A stretch of DNA of 64,000 nucleotides, from positions 103,255 to 167,254 of the forward strand of contig NW_027473713.1 in NCBI RefSeq assembly GCF_050947335.1, in the 5' to 3' direction. Shown here one piece after another: positions 34,011-50,700 of the stretch. The DNA is from Megachile rotundata (taxonomy: Eukaryota; Arthropoda; Insecta; Hymenoptera; Megachilidae). The stretch's first letter is position 1; each line of letters opens with the position of its first letter. Below the pieces are notes generated by a model. It saw nothing but the letters and a program-made list of their open reading frames with translations, did no database searches and was not told the origin of the DNA. A program made the translations under genes and the position numbers.

Positions 34011-34760
34011 TATGATCGATAGAACTACAATTAGTATACTCATTACTCTTATTATTATCAATCTAACTCATATCATTAGCCATATTATGCTTATATGATT
34101 GATCGAACGACAATGACTATACTCACTTCTCTTATTATTATCAATCTTACTCATATTATTAGCCATATTATGCTTATATGATCGATCGAACGACAATGAC
34201 TATACTCACTTCTCTTATTATTATCAATCTTACTCATATTATTAGACATATTATGCTTATATGATCGATCGAACGACAATGACTATACTCACTTCTCTTA
34301 TTATTATCAATCTAACTCATATTATTAGCCATATTATGCTTATATGATCGATAGAAAGACAATTACTATACTTATTACACTCACTGTTATCAATCTAACT
34401 TATATTATTAACCACATTATGCAAATATGATCGATAGAACTACAATTAGTATACTCATTACTCTTATTATTATCAATCTAACTCATATCATTAGCCATAT
34501 TATGCTTATATGATTGATCGAACGACAATGACTATACTCACTTCTCTTATTATTATCAATCTTACTCATATTATTAGCCATATTATGCTTATATGATCGA
34601 TCGAACGACAATGACTATACTCACTTCTCTTATTATTATCAATCTTACTCATATTATTAGACATATTATGCTTATATGATCGATCGAACGACAATGACTA
34701 TACTCACTTCTCTTATTATTATCAATCTAACTCATATTATTAGCCATATTATGCTTATGT
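33185..34760 (+). repeat. Extended higher-order unit: 14-mer plus 5 monomers, 1576 bp
   Basis: It is bounded by GAAGGATAATTA monomers at 33185 and 34761. It begins as the 14-monomer unit and then holds five more monomers (about 34346-34760) that repeat the local GATCGATCGAAC-type variants. It shows the higher-order unit growing in whole monomers. Its length equals that of the unrelated 19-mer at 12525 only because both are 19 monomers with one 82-bp member. Confidence 0.7.
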
Positions 34761-37581
34761 GATCGATAGAAGGATAATTACTATACTTATTACTCTTATT
34801 ATTATGAATCTAACTCATATTATTAACCATATTATGCAGATATGATCGATAGCACGCCATTTACTACACTAATTACTCTTATTATTATCAATCTAACTCA
34901 TATTATTAACCATATTATGCAGATATGATCGATAGAACTACAATTAGTATACTCATTACTCTTATTATTATCAATCTAACTCATATTATTAGCCATATTA
35001 AGCTTATATGATCGATAGAACGACAATTACTATATTCATTTCCCTTATTGTTATCAATCTAACTCATATTATTAGCCATATTATGCTTATATGATCGACA
35101 GAACGACTATTACTATACTTATTACTCTCATTATTATCAGCCTAACTCATATTATTAGCCATATTATGCTTATATGATCGATAGACGACAATTACTATAC
35201 TCATTACTCTTATTATTATCAATCTAACTCATATTATTAGCCATATTATGCTTATATGATCGATAGAACGACAATTACTGTACTCATTACACTTATTATT
35301 ATCAATCTAACTCATGTTATTAACCATATTATGCTAATATGATCGATAGAACGACAATTACTATACTTATTACACTCACTATTATCAATCTAACTCATAT
35401 TATTAACCATATTATGCAGATATGATCGATATAACGACAATTACTATACTTATTACACTCACTATTATCAATCTAACTCATATTATTAACCATGTTATGC
35501 AGATATGATCGATAGCACGACATTTACTGTACTTATTACTCTTACTGTTATCAATCTAACTCATATTATTAACCATATTATGCAGATATGATCGATAGAA
35601 CTACAATTAGTATACTCATTACTCTTATTATTATCAATCTAACTCATATCATTAGCCATATTATGCTTATATGATTGATCGAACGACAATGACTATACTC
35701 ACTTCTCTTATTATTATCAATCTTACTCATATTATTAGCCATATTATGCTTATATGATCGATCGAACGACAATGACTATACTCACTTCTCTTATTATTAT
35801 CAATCTTACTCATATTATTAGACATATTATGCTTATATGATCGATCGAACGACAATGACTATACTCACTTCTCTTATTATTATCAATCTAACTCATATTA
35901 TTAGCCATATTATGCTTATATGATCGATAGAAAGACAATTACTATACTTATTACACTCACTGTTATCAATCTAACTTATATTATTAACCACATTATGCAA
36001 ATATGATCGATAGAACGACAATTACTATACTCATTTCTCTTATTATTATCAGCCTAACTCATATTATAAGCCATATTATGCTAATATGATCGATAGAACG
36101 ACAATTACTATACTTATTACACTCACTATTATCAATCTAACTCATATTATTAACCATATTATGCAGATATGATCGATAGAAAGACAATTACTATACTCAT
36201 TTCTCTTATTATTATCAATCTAACTCATATTATCAGCCATATTATGCAGATATGATCGATAGAACGACAATTACTATATTCATTTCCCTTATTGTTATCA
36301 ATCTAACTCATATTATTAGCCATATTATGCTTATATGATCGACAGAACGACTATTACTATACTTATTACTCTCATTATTATCAGCCTAACTCATATTATT
36401 AGCCATATTATGCTTATATGATCGATAGAACTACAATTAGTATACTCATTACTCTTATTATTATCAATCTAACTCATATTATTAGCCATATTATGCTTAT
36501 ATGATCGATAGAACGACAATTACTATACTCATTACTCTTATTATTATCAATCTAACTCATATTGTTAGCCATATTATGCTTATATGATCGAGAGGACGAC
36601 AATTACTATACTTATTACTCTTATTATTATCAATCTAACTCATATTATTAGCCATATTATGCTTATATGATCGGTAGAACGACAATTACTATACTTATTA
36701 CTCTTATTATTATGAATCTAACTCATATTATTAACCATATTATGCAGATATGATCGATAGCACGACATTTACTGTACTTATTACTCTTACTGTTATCAAT
36801 CTAACTCATATTATTAACCATATTATGCAGATATGATCGATAGAACTACAATTAGTATACTCATTACTCTTATTATTATCAATCTAACTCATATTATTAG
36901 CCATATTATGCTTATATGATCGATAGAACGACAATTACTATACTCATTACTCTTATTATTATCAATCTAACTCATATTGTTAGCCATATTATGCTTATAT
37001 GATCGATAGGACGACAATTACTATACTTATTACTCTTATTGTTATCAATCTAACTCATATTATTAGCCATATTATGCTTATATGATCGGTAGAACGATAA
37101 TTACCATACCTATTACTCTTATTATTATCAATCTAACTCATATCATTAGCCATATTATGCTTATATGATCGATCGAACGACAATGACTATACTCACTTCT
37201 CTTATTATTATCAATCTAACTCATGTTATTAGCCATATTATGCTTATATGATCGATAGAACGACAATTACTATACTTATTACACTCACTGTTATCAATCT
37301 AACTCATATTATTAACCATATTATGCAGATATGATCGATAGAACTACAATTAGTTTACTCCTTACTCTTATTATTATCAATCTAACTCATGTTATTAACC
37401 ATATTATGCTAATATGATCGATAGAACGACAATTACTATACTTATTACACTCACTATTATCAATCTAACTCATATTATTAACCATATTATGCAGATATGA
37501 TCGATATAACGACAATTACTATACTTATTACACTCACTATTATCAATCTAACTCATATTATTAACCATATTATGCAGATAT

Positions 37582-38244
37582 GATGGATAGCACGACATTT
37601 ACTGTACTTATTACTCTTATTATTATCAATCTAACTCATATTATTAACCATATTATGCAGAAATGATCGATAGAACTACAATTAGTATACTCATTACTCT
37701 TATTATTATCAATCTAACTCATATTATTAGCCATATTAAGCTTATATGATCGATAGAACGACAATTACTATATTCATTTCCCTTATTGTTATCAATCTAA
37801 CTCATATTATTAGCCATATTATGCTTGTATGATCGACAGAACGACTATTACTATACTTATTACTCTCATTATTATCAGCCTAACTCATATTATTAGCCAT
37901 ATTATGCTTATATGATCGATAGACGACAATTACTATACTCATTACTCTTATTATTATCAATCTAACTCATATTATTAGCCATATTATGCTTATATGATCG
38001 ATAGAACGACAATTACTGTACTCATTACACTTATTATTATCAATCTAACTCATGTTATTAACCATATTATGCTAATATGATCGATAGAACGACAATTACT
38101 ATACTTATTACACTCACTATTATCAATCTAACTCATATTATTAACCATATTATGCAGATATGATCGATATAACGACAATTACTATACTTATTACACTCAC
38201 TATTATCAATCTAACTCATATTATTAACCATATTATGCAGATAT
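37582..38244 (+). repeat. 8-monomer higher-order unit, 663 bp
   Basis: GATGG monomers at 37582 and 38245 bound the same ordered set of eight variants as 4644-5306. The first GATGG monomer is followed by a GCAGAAATGATC junction here, where the other copies have GCAGACATGATC. Confidence 0.75.
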
Positions 38245-39821
38245 GATGGATAGCACGACATTTACTGTACTTATTACTCTTATTGTTATCAATCTAACTC
38301 ATATTATTAACAATATTATGCAGATATGATCGATAGAACTACAATTAGTATACTCCTTACTCTTATTATTATCAATCTAACTCATATTATTAGCCATATT
38401 ATGCTTATATGATCGATAGAACGACAATTACTATATTCATTTCTCTTATTATTATCAATCTAACTCATATTATTAGCCATATTATGCTTATATGATCGGT
38501 AGAACGATAATTACTATACCTATTACTCCTATTATTATCAATCTAACTCATATCATTAGCCATATTATGCTTATATGATCGATCGAACGACAATGGCTAT
38601 ACTCACTTCTCTTATTATTATCAATCTAACTCATATTATTAGCCATATTATGCTTATATGATCGATAGAACGACAATTACTATATTCATTTCTCTTATTA
38701 TTATCAATCTAACTCATATTATTTGCCATATTATGCTTATATGATCGGTAGAACGATAATTACTATACCTATTACTCCTATTATTATCAATCTAACTCAT
38801 ATCATTAGCCATATTATGCTTATATGATCGATCGAACGACAATGGCTATACTCACTTCTCTTATTATTATCAATCTAACTCATATTATTAGCCATATTAT
38901 GCTTATATGATCGATAGAACGACAATTACTATATTCATTTCTCTTATTATTATCAATCTAATTCATATTATTAGCCATATTATGCTTATATGATCGACAG
39001 AACGACAATTACTATACTTATTACTCTCATTATTATCAGCCTAACTCATATTATTAGCCATATTATGCTAATATGATCGATAGAACGACAATTACTATAC
39101 TTATTACACTCACTATTATCAATCTAATTCATATTATTAACCATATTATGCAGATATGATCGATAGCACGACATTTACTACACTTATTACTCTTATTATT
39201 ATCAATCTAACTCAGATTATTAGCCATATTATGCTTATGTGATCGACAGAACGACAATTACTATACTTATTACGCTCACTGTTATCAATCTAACTCATAT
39301 TATTAACCATATTATGCACATATGATCGATAGAACGACAATTACTATACTTATTACTCTTATTATTATGAATCTAACTCATATTATTAACCATATTATGC
39401 AGATATGATCGATAGCACGACATTTACTGTACTTATTACTCTTACTGTTATCAATCTAACTCATATTATTAACCATATTATGCAGATATGATCGATAGAA
39501 CTACAATTAGTATACTCATTACTCTTATTATTATCAATCTAACGCATATTATTAGCCATATTATGCTTATATGATCGATAGAACGACAATTACTACACTC
39601 ATTACTCTTATTATTATCAATCTAACTCATATTGTTAGCCATATTATGCTTATATGATCGATAGGACGACAATTACTATACTTATTACTCTTATTGTTAT
39701 CAATCTAACTCATATTATTAGCCATATTATGCTTATATGATCGGTAGAACGGTAATTACTATACCTATTACTCTTATTATTATCAATCTAACTCATATCA
39801 TTAGCCATATTATGCTTATAT

Positions 39822-39891
39822 GATCGATCGAACGACAATGACTATACTCATATCAATCTAACTCATGTTATTAACCATATTATGCTAATAT
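39822..39891 (+). repeat. Truncated 70-bp monomer at an out-of-register junction
   Basis: The distance from GATC at 39822 to the next GATC at 39892 is 70 bp instead of 83. The sequence goes from GACTATACTCA straight into TATCAATCTAACTC, lacking 13 bp of the usual CTTCTCTTATTAT. To the left are GATCGATCGAAC-type variants; to the right starts the ATGTTATTAACC block. The join is not at a monomer boundary, and it sits at the edge of the indel-rich stretch. Confidence 0.85.
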
Positions 39892-41280
39892 GATCGATAG
39901 AACGACAATTACTATACTTATTACACTCACTATTATCAATCTAGCTCATATTATTAACCATATTATGCAGATATGATCGATATAACGACAATTACTATAC
40001 TTATTACACTCACTATTATCAATCTAACTCATATAATAACCATATTATGCAGATATGATGGATAGCACGACATTTACTGTACTTATTACTCTTATTGGTT
40101 ATCAATCTAACTCATATTATTAACAATATTATGCAGATATGATCGATAGAACTACAATTAGTTTACTCCTTACTCTTATTATTATCAATCTAACTCATAT
40201 TATTAGCCATAATATGCTTATATGATCGATAAAACGACAAATTACTATATTCATTTCTCTTATTATTATCAATCTAATCATATTATAGCCATATTATGCT
40301 TATATGATCGACAGAACGACAATTACTATACTTATTACTCTCATTATTATCAGCCTAACTCATATTATTAGCCATATTATGCTTATATAGATCGATAGAA
40401 CGACAATTACTATATTCATTTCTCTTATTATTATCAATCTAACCATATTATTAGCCATTAGCATATTATGCTTATTGATCGGTAGAACGATAATTACTAT
40501 ACCTATTACTCCTATTATTATCAATCTAACTCATATCATTAGCCATATTATGCTTATATGATCGATCGAACGACAATGGCTATACTCACTTCTCTTATTT
40601 ATTATCAATCTATAACTCATATTATTAGCCATATTATGCTTATATGATCGATAGAACGACAATTACTATATTCATTTCTCTTATTATTATCAATCTAATT
40701 CATATTATTAGCCAGTATTATGCTTATATGATCGACAGAACGACAATTACGATACTTATTACTCTCATTATTATCAGCCTAACTCATATTATTAGCCATA
40801 TTATGCTAATATGATCGATAGAACGACAATTACTATACTTATTACACTCACTATATCAATCTAATTCATATTATTAACCATATTATGCAGATATGATCGA
40901 TAGCACGACATTTACTACACTTATTACTCTTATTATTATCAATCTAACTCAGATTATTAGCCATTTTATGCTTATGTGATCGACAGAACGACAATTACTA
41001 TACTTATTACGCTCACTGTTATCAATCTAACTCATATTATTAACCATATTATGCACATATGATCGATAGAACGACAATTACTATACTTATTACCTCTTAT
41101 TATTATGAATCTAACTCATATTATTAACCATATTATGCAGATATGATCGATCACTGCACGACATTTACTGTACTTATTACTCTTACTGTTATCAATCTAA
41201 CTCATATTATTAACCATATTATGCAGATAGTGATCGATAGAACTACAATTAGTATACTCATTACTCCTTATTATTATCAA
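39850..41280 (+). other. Indel-rich stretch of satellite
   Basis: At least fifteen small insertions or deletions occur here that are not seen in paralogous copies. Examples are CATATAATAACC near 40033, TTATTGGTTATC near 40097, GACAAATTAC near 40240, TAATCATATTATAGCC near 40280, CCATTAGCATATT near 40455, TTATTTATTATC near 40597, CTATATCAATC near 40851, CGATCACTGCACG near 41149 and ATAGTGATCG near 41228. The rest of the array averages far fewer. A low-accuracy assembled segment is likely; locally unhomogenised repeats are the alternative. Confidence 0.7.
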
Positions 41281-43229
41281 TCTAACTCATATTATTAGCC
41301 ATATTATGCTTATATGATCGATAGAACGACAATTACTATACTCATTACTCTTATTATTATCAATCTAACTCATATTGTTAGCCATATTATGCTTATATGA
41401 TCGATAGGACGACAATTACTATACTTATTACTCTTATTGTTATCAATCTAACTCATATTATTAGCCATATTATGCTTATATGATCGGTAGAACGATAATT
41501 ACTATACCTATTACTCTTATTATTATCAATCTAACTCATATCATTAGCCATATTATGCTTATATGATCGATCGAACGACAATGACTATACTCACTTCTCT
41601 TATTATTATCAATCTAACTCATGTTATTAGCCATATTATGCTTATATGATCGATAGAACGACAATTACTATACTTATTACACTCACTGTTATCAATCTAA
41701 CTCATATTATTAACCATATTATGCAGATATGATCGATAGAACTACAATTAGTTTACTCCTTACTCTTATTATTATCAATCTAACTCATATTATTAGCCAT
41801 ATTATGCTTATATGATCGATAGAACGACAATTACTATATTCATTTCTCTTATTATTATCAATCTAATTCATATTATTAGCCATATTATGCTTATATGATC
41901 GACAGAACGACAATTACTATACTTATTACTCTCATTATTATCAGCCTAACTCATATTATTAGCCATATTATGCTAATATGATCGATAGAACGACAATTAC
42001 TATACTTATTACACTCACTATTATCAATCTAACTCATATTATTAACCATATTATGCAGATATGATCGATAGCACGACATTTACTATACTTATTACTCTTA
42101 TTGTTATCAATCTAACTCATATTATTAACCATATTATGCAGATATGATCGATAGAAAGACAATTACTATACTCATTTCTCTTACTATTATCAATCTAACT
42201 CACATTATTAGCCATATTATGCTTATATGATCGATAGAACGACAATTACTATACTTATTACTCTCATTATTGTCAATCTAACTCATATTATTAGCCATAT
42301 TATGCTTATGTGATCGATAGAAGGACAATTCCTATACTTATTACTCTTATTATTATGAATCTAACTCATATTATTAACCATATTATGCAGATATGATCGA
42401 TAGCACGCCATTTACTACACTTATTACTCTTATTATTATCAATCTAACTCAGATTATTAGCCATATTATGCTTATGTGATCGACAGAACGACAATTACTA
42501 TACTTATTACGCTCACTGTTATCAATCTAACTCATATTATTAACCATATTATGCACATATGATCGATAGAACGACAATTACTATACTTATTACTCTTATT
42601 ATTATGAATCTAACTCATATTATTAACCATATTATGCAGATATGATCGATAGCACGACATTTACTGTACTTATTACTCTTACTGTTATCAATCTAACTCA
42701 TATTATTAACCATATTATGCAGATATGATCGATAGAACTACAATTAGTATACTCATTACTCTTATTATTATCAATCTAACTCATATCATTAGCCATATTA
42801 TGCTTATATGATTGATCGAACGACAATGACTATACTCACTTCTCTTATTATTATCAATCTTACTCATATTATTAGCCATATTATGCTTATATGATCGATC
42901 GAACGACAATGACTATACTCACTTCTCTTATTATTATCAATCTTACTCATATTATTAGACATATTATGCTTATATGATCGATAGAAGGACAATTACTATA
43001 CTTATTACTCTCATTATTATCAATCTAACTCATATTATTAGCCATATTATGCTTATGTGATCGATAGAAGGACAATTACTATACTTATTACTCTTATTAT
43101 TATTAATCTAACTCATATTATTAACCATATTATGCAGATATGATCGATAGCACGCCATTTACTACACTTATTACTCTTATTATTATCAATCTAACTCAGA
43201 TTATTAGCCATATTATGCTTATGTGATCG

Positions 43230-43910
43230 ACAAAACGACATTACTATAGTTATTACGCTCACTGTTATCAATCTAACTCATATTATTAACCATATTATGC
43301 AGCATATGATCGATAGAACTACAATTAGTATACTCATTACTCTTATTATTATCAATCTAACTCATATCATTAGCCATATTATGCTTATATGATCGATCGA
43401 ACGACAATGACTATACTCACTTCTCTTATTATTATCAATCTAACTCATATTATTAACCATATTATACTAATATGATCGATAGCATGACAATTACTACACT
43501 TAATTACTCTATTATTATCAATCTAACTCATAATATAAACCTTATTATGCAGATATGATCGATAGCACGACATTTACTATACTTATTACTCTTATTATTA
43601 TCAATCTAACTCATATTATTAACCATATTATGCTTATATGATCGACAGAACGACTATTACTATACTTATTACTCTCTTATTATCAGCCTAACTCATATTA
43701 TTAGCCATATTATGCTTATATGATCGATAGACGACAATTACTATACTCATTACTCTTATTATTATCAATCTAACTCATATTATTAGCCATATTATGCTTA
43801 TATGATCGATAGAACGACAATTACTGTACTCATTACACTTATTATTATCAATCTAACTCATGTTATTAACCATATTATGCTAATATGATCGATTAGAACG
43901 ACAATTACTA
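43230..43910 (+). other. Second indel-rich stretch of satellite
   Basis: A smaller cluster of small changes: a lost A in AAAACGACATTACTAT near 43240, GCAGCATATGATC near 43301, CTTAATTACTCTATTATT near 43499, CATAATATAAACC near 43528, ACTCTCTTATTATC near 43672 and GATCGATTAGAACG near 43890. Paralogous copies of the same block (for example 3840-4500) lack them. Confidence 0.6.
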
Positions 43911-44053
43911 TACTTATTACACTCACTATTATCAATCTAACTCATATTATTAACCATATTATGCAGATATGATCGATATAACGACAATTACTATACTTAT
44001 TACACTCACTATTATCAATCTAACTCATATTATTAACCATATTATGCAGATAT

Positions 44054-44716
44054 GATGGATAGCACGACATTTACTGTACTTATTACTCTTATTATTATCA
44101 ATCTAACTCATATTATTAACCATATTATGCAGACATGATCGATAGAACTACAATTAGTATACTCATTACTCTTATTATTATCAATCTAACTCATATTATT
44201 AGCCATATTAAGCTTATATGATCGATAGAACGACAATTACTATATTCATTTCCCTTATTGTTATCAATCTAACTCATATTATTAGCCATATTATGCTTGT
44301 ATGATCGACAGAACGACTATTACTATACTTATTACTCTCATTATTATCAGCCTAACTCATATTATTAGCCATATTATGCTTATATGATCGATAGACGACA
44401 ATTACTATACTCATTACTCTTATTATTATCAATCTAACTCATATTATTAGCCATATTATGCTTATATGATCGATAGAACGACAATTACTGTACTCATTAC
44501 ACTTATTATTATCAATCTAACTCATGTTATTAACCATATTATGCTAATATGATCGATAGAACGACAATTACTATACTTATTACACTCACTATTATCAATC
44601 TAACTCATATTATTAACCATATTATGCAGATATGATCGATATAACGTCAATTACTATACTTATTACACTCACTATTATCAATCTAACTCATATTATTAAC
44701 CATATTATGCAGATAT
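44054..44716 (+). repeat. 8-monomer higher-order unit, 663 bp
   Basis: The third instance, between GATGG monomers at 44054 and 44717, lies 6472 bp after the one at 37582. Its last monomer has ATAACGTCAATT where other copies have ATAACGACAATT. Confidence 0.75.
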
Positions 44717-47700
44717 GATGGATAGCACGACATTTACTGTACTTATTACTCTTATTGTTATCAATCTAACTCATATTATTAACAATATTATGCAGATATG
44801 ATCGATAGAACTACAATTAGTATACTCCTTACTCTTATTATTATCAATCTAACTCATATTATTAGCCATATTATGCTTATATGATCGATAGAACGACAAT
44901 TACTATATTCATTTCTCTTATTATTATCAATCTAACTCATATTATTAGCCATATTATGCTTATATGATCGGTAGAACGATAATTACTATACCTATTACTC
45001 CTATTATTATCAATCTAACTCATATCATTAGCCATATTATGCTTATATGATCGATCGAACGACAATGGCTATACTCACTTCTCTTATTATTATCAATCTA
45101 ACTCATATTATTAGCCATATTATGCTTATATGATCGATAGAACGACAATTACTATATTCATTTCTCTTATTATTATCAATCTAATTCATATTATTAGCCA
45201 TATTATGCTTATATGATCGACAGAACGACAATTACTATACTTATTACTCTCATTATTATCAGCCTAACTCATATTATTAGCCATATTATGCTAATATGAT
45301 CGATAGAACGACAATTACTATACTTATTACACTCACTATTATCAATCTAATTCATATTATTAACCATATTATGCAGATATGATCGATAGCACGACATTTA
45401 CTACACTTATTACTCTTATTATTATCAATCTAACTCAGATTATTAGCCATATTATGCTTATGTGATCGACAGAACGACAATTACTATACTTATTACGCTC
45501 ACTGTTATCAATCTAACTCATATTATTAACCATATTATGCACATATGATCGATAGAACGACAATTACTATACTTATTACTCTTATTATTATGAATCTAAC
45601 TCATATTATTAACCATATTATGCAGATATGATCGATAGCACGACATTTACTGTACTTATTACTCTTACTGTTATCAATCTAACTCATATTATTAACCATA
45701 TTATGCAGATATGATCGATAGAACTACAATTAGTATACTCATTACTCTTATTATTATCAATCTAACGCATATTATTAGCCATATTATGCTTATATGATCG
45801 ATAGAACGACAATTACTATACTCATTACTCTTATTATTATCAATCTAACTCATATTGTTAGCCATATTATGCTTATATGATCGATAGGACGACAATTACT
45901 ATACTTATTACTCTTATTGTTATCAATCTAACTCATATTATTAGCCATATTATGCTTATATGATCGGTAGAACGATAATTACTATACCTATTACTCTTAT
46001 TATTATCAATCTAACTCATATCATTAGCCATATTATGCTTATATGATCGATCGAACGACAATGACTATACTCACTTCTCTTATTATTATCAATCTAACTC
46101 ATATTATTAGCCATATTATGCTTATATGATCGACACAACGACAATTACTATATTCATTACACTCACTATTATCAATTTAACTCATATTATTAACCATATT
46201 ATGCTAATATGATCGATAGGACGACAATTACTATACTTATTACTCTCATTGTTACCAATCTAACTCATATTATTAGCCATATTATGCTTATGTGATCGAT
46301 AGAACGACAATTACTATACTTATTACACACACTATTATCAATCTAACTCATATTATTAACCATATTATGCAGATATGATCGATAGCACGACATTTACTAC
46401 ACTTACTACTCTTATTATTATCAATCTAACTCATATTATTAACCATATTATGCAGATATGATCGATAGCACGACATTTACTATACTTATTACTCTTATTG
46501 TTATCAATCCAACTCATATTATTAACCATATTATGCAGATATGATCGATAGAACTACAATTAGTATACTCATTACTCTTATTATTATCAATCTAACTCAT
46601 ATTATTAGCCATATTAAGCTTATATGATCGATAGAACGACAATTACTATATTCATTTCCCTTATTATTATCAATCTAACTCATATTATTAGCCATATTAT
46701 GCTTATATGATCGATAGAACGACAATTACTATACTTATTACACTAACTGTTATCAATCTAACTCATATTATTAACCATAATGTGCAGATATGATCGATAG
46801 AACTACAATTAGTATACTCCTTACTCTTATTATTATCAATCTAACTCATATTATTAGCCATATTAAGCTTATATAATCGATAGAACGACAATTACTATAT
46901 TCATTTCCCTTATTATTATCAATCTAACTCATATTATTAACCATATTATGCACATATGATCGATAGAACGACAATTACTATACTTATTACTCTTATTATT
47001 ATGAATCTAACTCATATTGTTAGCCATATTACGCTTATATGATCGATAGGACGACAATTACTATACTTATTACTCTTATTGTTATCAATCTAACTCATAT
47101 TATTAGCCATATTATGCTTATATGATCGGTAGAACGATAATTACTATACCTATTACTCTTATTATTATCAATCTAACTCATATCATTAGCCATATTATGC
47201 TTATATGATCGATCGAACGACAATGACTATACTCACTTCTCTTATTATTATCAATCTAACTCATGTTATTAGCCATATTATGCTTATATGATCGATAGAA
47301 CGACAATTACTATACTTATTACACTCACTGTTATCAATCTAACTCATATTATTAACCATATTATGCAGATATGATCGATAGAACTACAATTAGTTTACTC
47401 CTTACTCTTATTATTATCAATCTAACTCATATTATTAGCCATATTATGCTTATATGATCGATAGAACGACAATTACTATATTCATTTCTCTTATTATTAT
47501 CAATCTAATTCATATTATTAGCCATATTATGCTTATATGATCGACAGAACGACAATTACTATACTTAATACTCTCATTATTATCAGCCTAACTCATATTA
47601 TTAGCCATATTATGCTTATATGATCGATAGAACGACAATTACTATACTTATTACTCTCATTATTGTCAATCTAACTCATATTATTAGCCATATTATGCTT

Positions 47701-50700
47701 ATGTGATCGATAGAAGGACAATTCCTATACTTATTACTCTTATTATTATGAATCTAACTCATATTATTAACCATATTATGCAGATATGATCGATAGCACG
47801 CCATTTACTACACTTATTACTCTTATTATTATCAATCTAACTCAGATTATTAGCCATATTATGCTTATGTGATCTACAGAACGACAATTACTATACTTAT
47901 TACGCTCACTGTTATCAATCTAACTCATATTATTAACCATATTATGCACATATGATCGATAGAACGACAATTACTATACTTATTACTCTTATTATTATGA
48001 ATCTAACTCATATTATTAACCATATTATGCAGATATGATCGATAGCACGACATTTACTGTACTTATTACTCTTACTGTTATCAATCTAACTCATATTATT
48101 AACCATATTATGCAGATATGATCGATAGAACTACAATTAGTATACTCATTACTCTTATTATTATCAATCTAACTCATATCATTAGCCATATTATGCTTAT
48201 ATGATTGATCGAACGACAATGACTATACTCACTTCTCTTATTATTATCAATCTTACTCATATTATTAGCCATATTATGCTTATATGATCGATCGAACGAC
48301 AATGACTATACTCACTTCTCTTATTATTATCAATCTTACTCATATTATTAGACATATTATGCTTATATGATCGATAGAACGACAATTACTATACTTATTA
48401 CTCTCATTATTATCAATCTAACTCATATTATTAGCCATATTATGCTTATGTGATCGATAGAAGGACAATTACTATACTTATTACTCTTATTATTATGAAT
48501 CTAACTCATATTATTAACCATATTATGCAGATATGATCGATAGCACGCCATTTACTACACTTATTACTCTTATTATTATCAATCTAACTCAGATTATTAG
48601 CCATATTATGCTTATGTGATCGACAGAACGACAATTACTATAGTTATTACGCTCACTGTTATCAATCTAACTCATATTATTAACCATATTATGCAGATAT
48701 GATCGATAGAACTACAATTAGTATACTCATTACTCTTATTATTATCAATCTAACTCATATCATTAGCCATATTATGCTTATATGATCGATCGAACGACAA
48801 TGACTATACTCACTTCTCTTATTATTATCAATCTAACTCATATTATTAACCATATTATACTAATATGATCGATAGCATGACAATTACTACACTTATTACT
48901 CTTATTATTAACAATCTAACTCATATTATTAACCTTATTATGCAGATATGATCGATAGCACGACATTTACTATACTTATTACTCTTATTATTATCAATCT
49001 AACTCATATTATTAACCATATTATGCTTATATGATCGACAGAACGACTATTACTATACTTATTACTCTCATTATTATCAGCATAACTCATATTATTAGCC
49101 ATATTATGCTTATATGATCGATAGACGACAATTACTATACTCATTACTCTTATTATTATCAATCTATCTCATATTATTAGCCAGATTATGCTTATATGAT
49201 CGATAGAACGACAATTACTGTACTCATTACACTTATTATTATCAATCTAACTCATGTTATTAACCATATTATGCAGATATGATCGATATAACGACAATTA
49301 CTATACTTATTACACTCACTATTATCAATCTAACTCATATTATTAACCATATTATGCAGATATGATGGATAGCACGACATTTACTGTACTTATTACTCTT
49401 ATTGTTATCAATCTAACTCATATTATTAACAATATTATGCAGATATGATCGATAGAACTACAATTAGTTTACTCCTTACTCTTATTATTATCAATCTAAC
49501 TCATATTATTAGCCATATTATGCTTATATGATCGATAAAACGACAATTACTATATTCATTTCTCTTATTATTATCAATCTAATTCATATTATTAGCCATA
49601 TTATGCTTATATGATCGACAGAACGACAATTACTATACTTATTACTCTCATTATTATCAGCCTAACTCATATTATTAGCCATATTATGCTAATATGATCG
49701 ATAGAACGGCAATTACTATACTTATTACACTCACTATTATCAATCTAACTCATATTATTAACCATATTATGCATATATGATCGATAGCACGATATTTACT
49801 ATACTTATTACTGTTATTGTTATCAATCTAACTCATATTATTAACCATATTATGCAGATATGATCGATAGCACGCCATTTACTACACTTATTACTCTTAT
49901 TATTATCAATCTAACTCAGATTATTAGCCATATTATGCTTATGTGATCGACAGAACGACAATTACTATACTTATTACGCTCACTGTTATCAATCTAACTC
50001 ATATTATTAACCATATTATGCACATATGATCGATAGAACGACAATTACTATACTTATTACTCTTATCATTATGAATCTAACTCATATTATTAACCATATT
50101 ATGCAGATATGATCGATAGCACGACATTTACTGTACTTATTACTCTTACTGTTATCAATCTAACTCATATTATTAACCATATTATGCAGATATGATCGAT
50201 AGAACTACAATTAGTATACTCATTACTCTTACTATTATCAATCTAACTCATATCATTAGCCATATTATGCTTATATGATTGATCGAACGACAATGACTAT
50301 ACTCACTTCTCCTATTATTATCAATCTTACTCATATTATTAGCCATATTATGCTTATATGATCGATCGAACGACAATGACTATACTCACTTCTCTTATTA
50401 TTATCAATCTTACTCATATTATTAGACATATTATGCTTATATGATCGATCGAACGACAATGACTATACTCACTTCTCTTATTATTATCAATCTAACTCAT
50501 ATTATTAGCCATATTATGCTAATATGATCGATAGAACGACAATTACTATACTTATTACTCTTACTGTTATCAATCTAACTCATATTATTAACCATATTAT
50601 GCTTATATGATCGACAGAACGACAATTACTATACTTATTACTCTCATTATTATCAGCCTAACTCATATTATTAGCCATATTATGCTAATATGATCGATAG

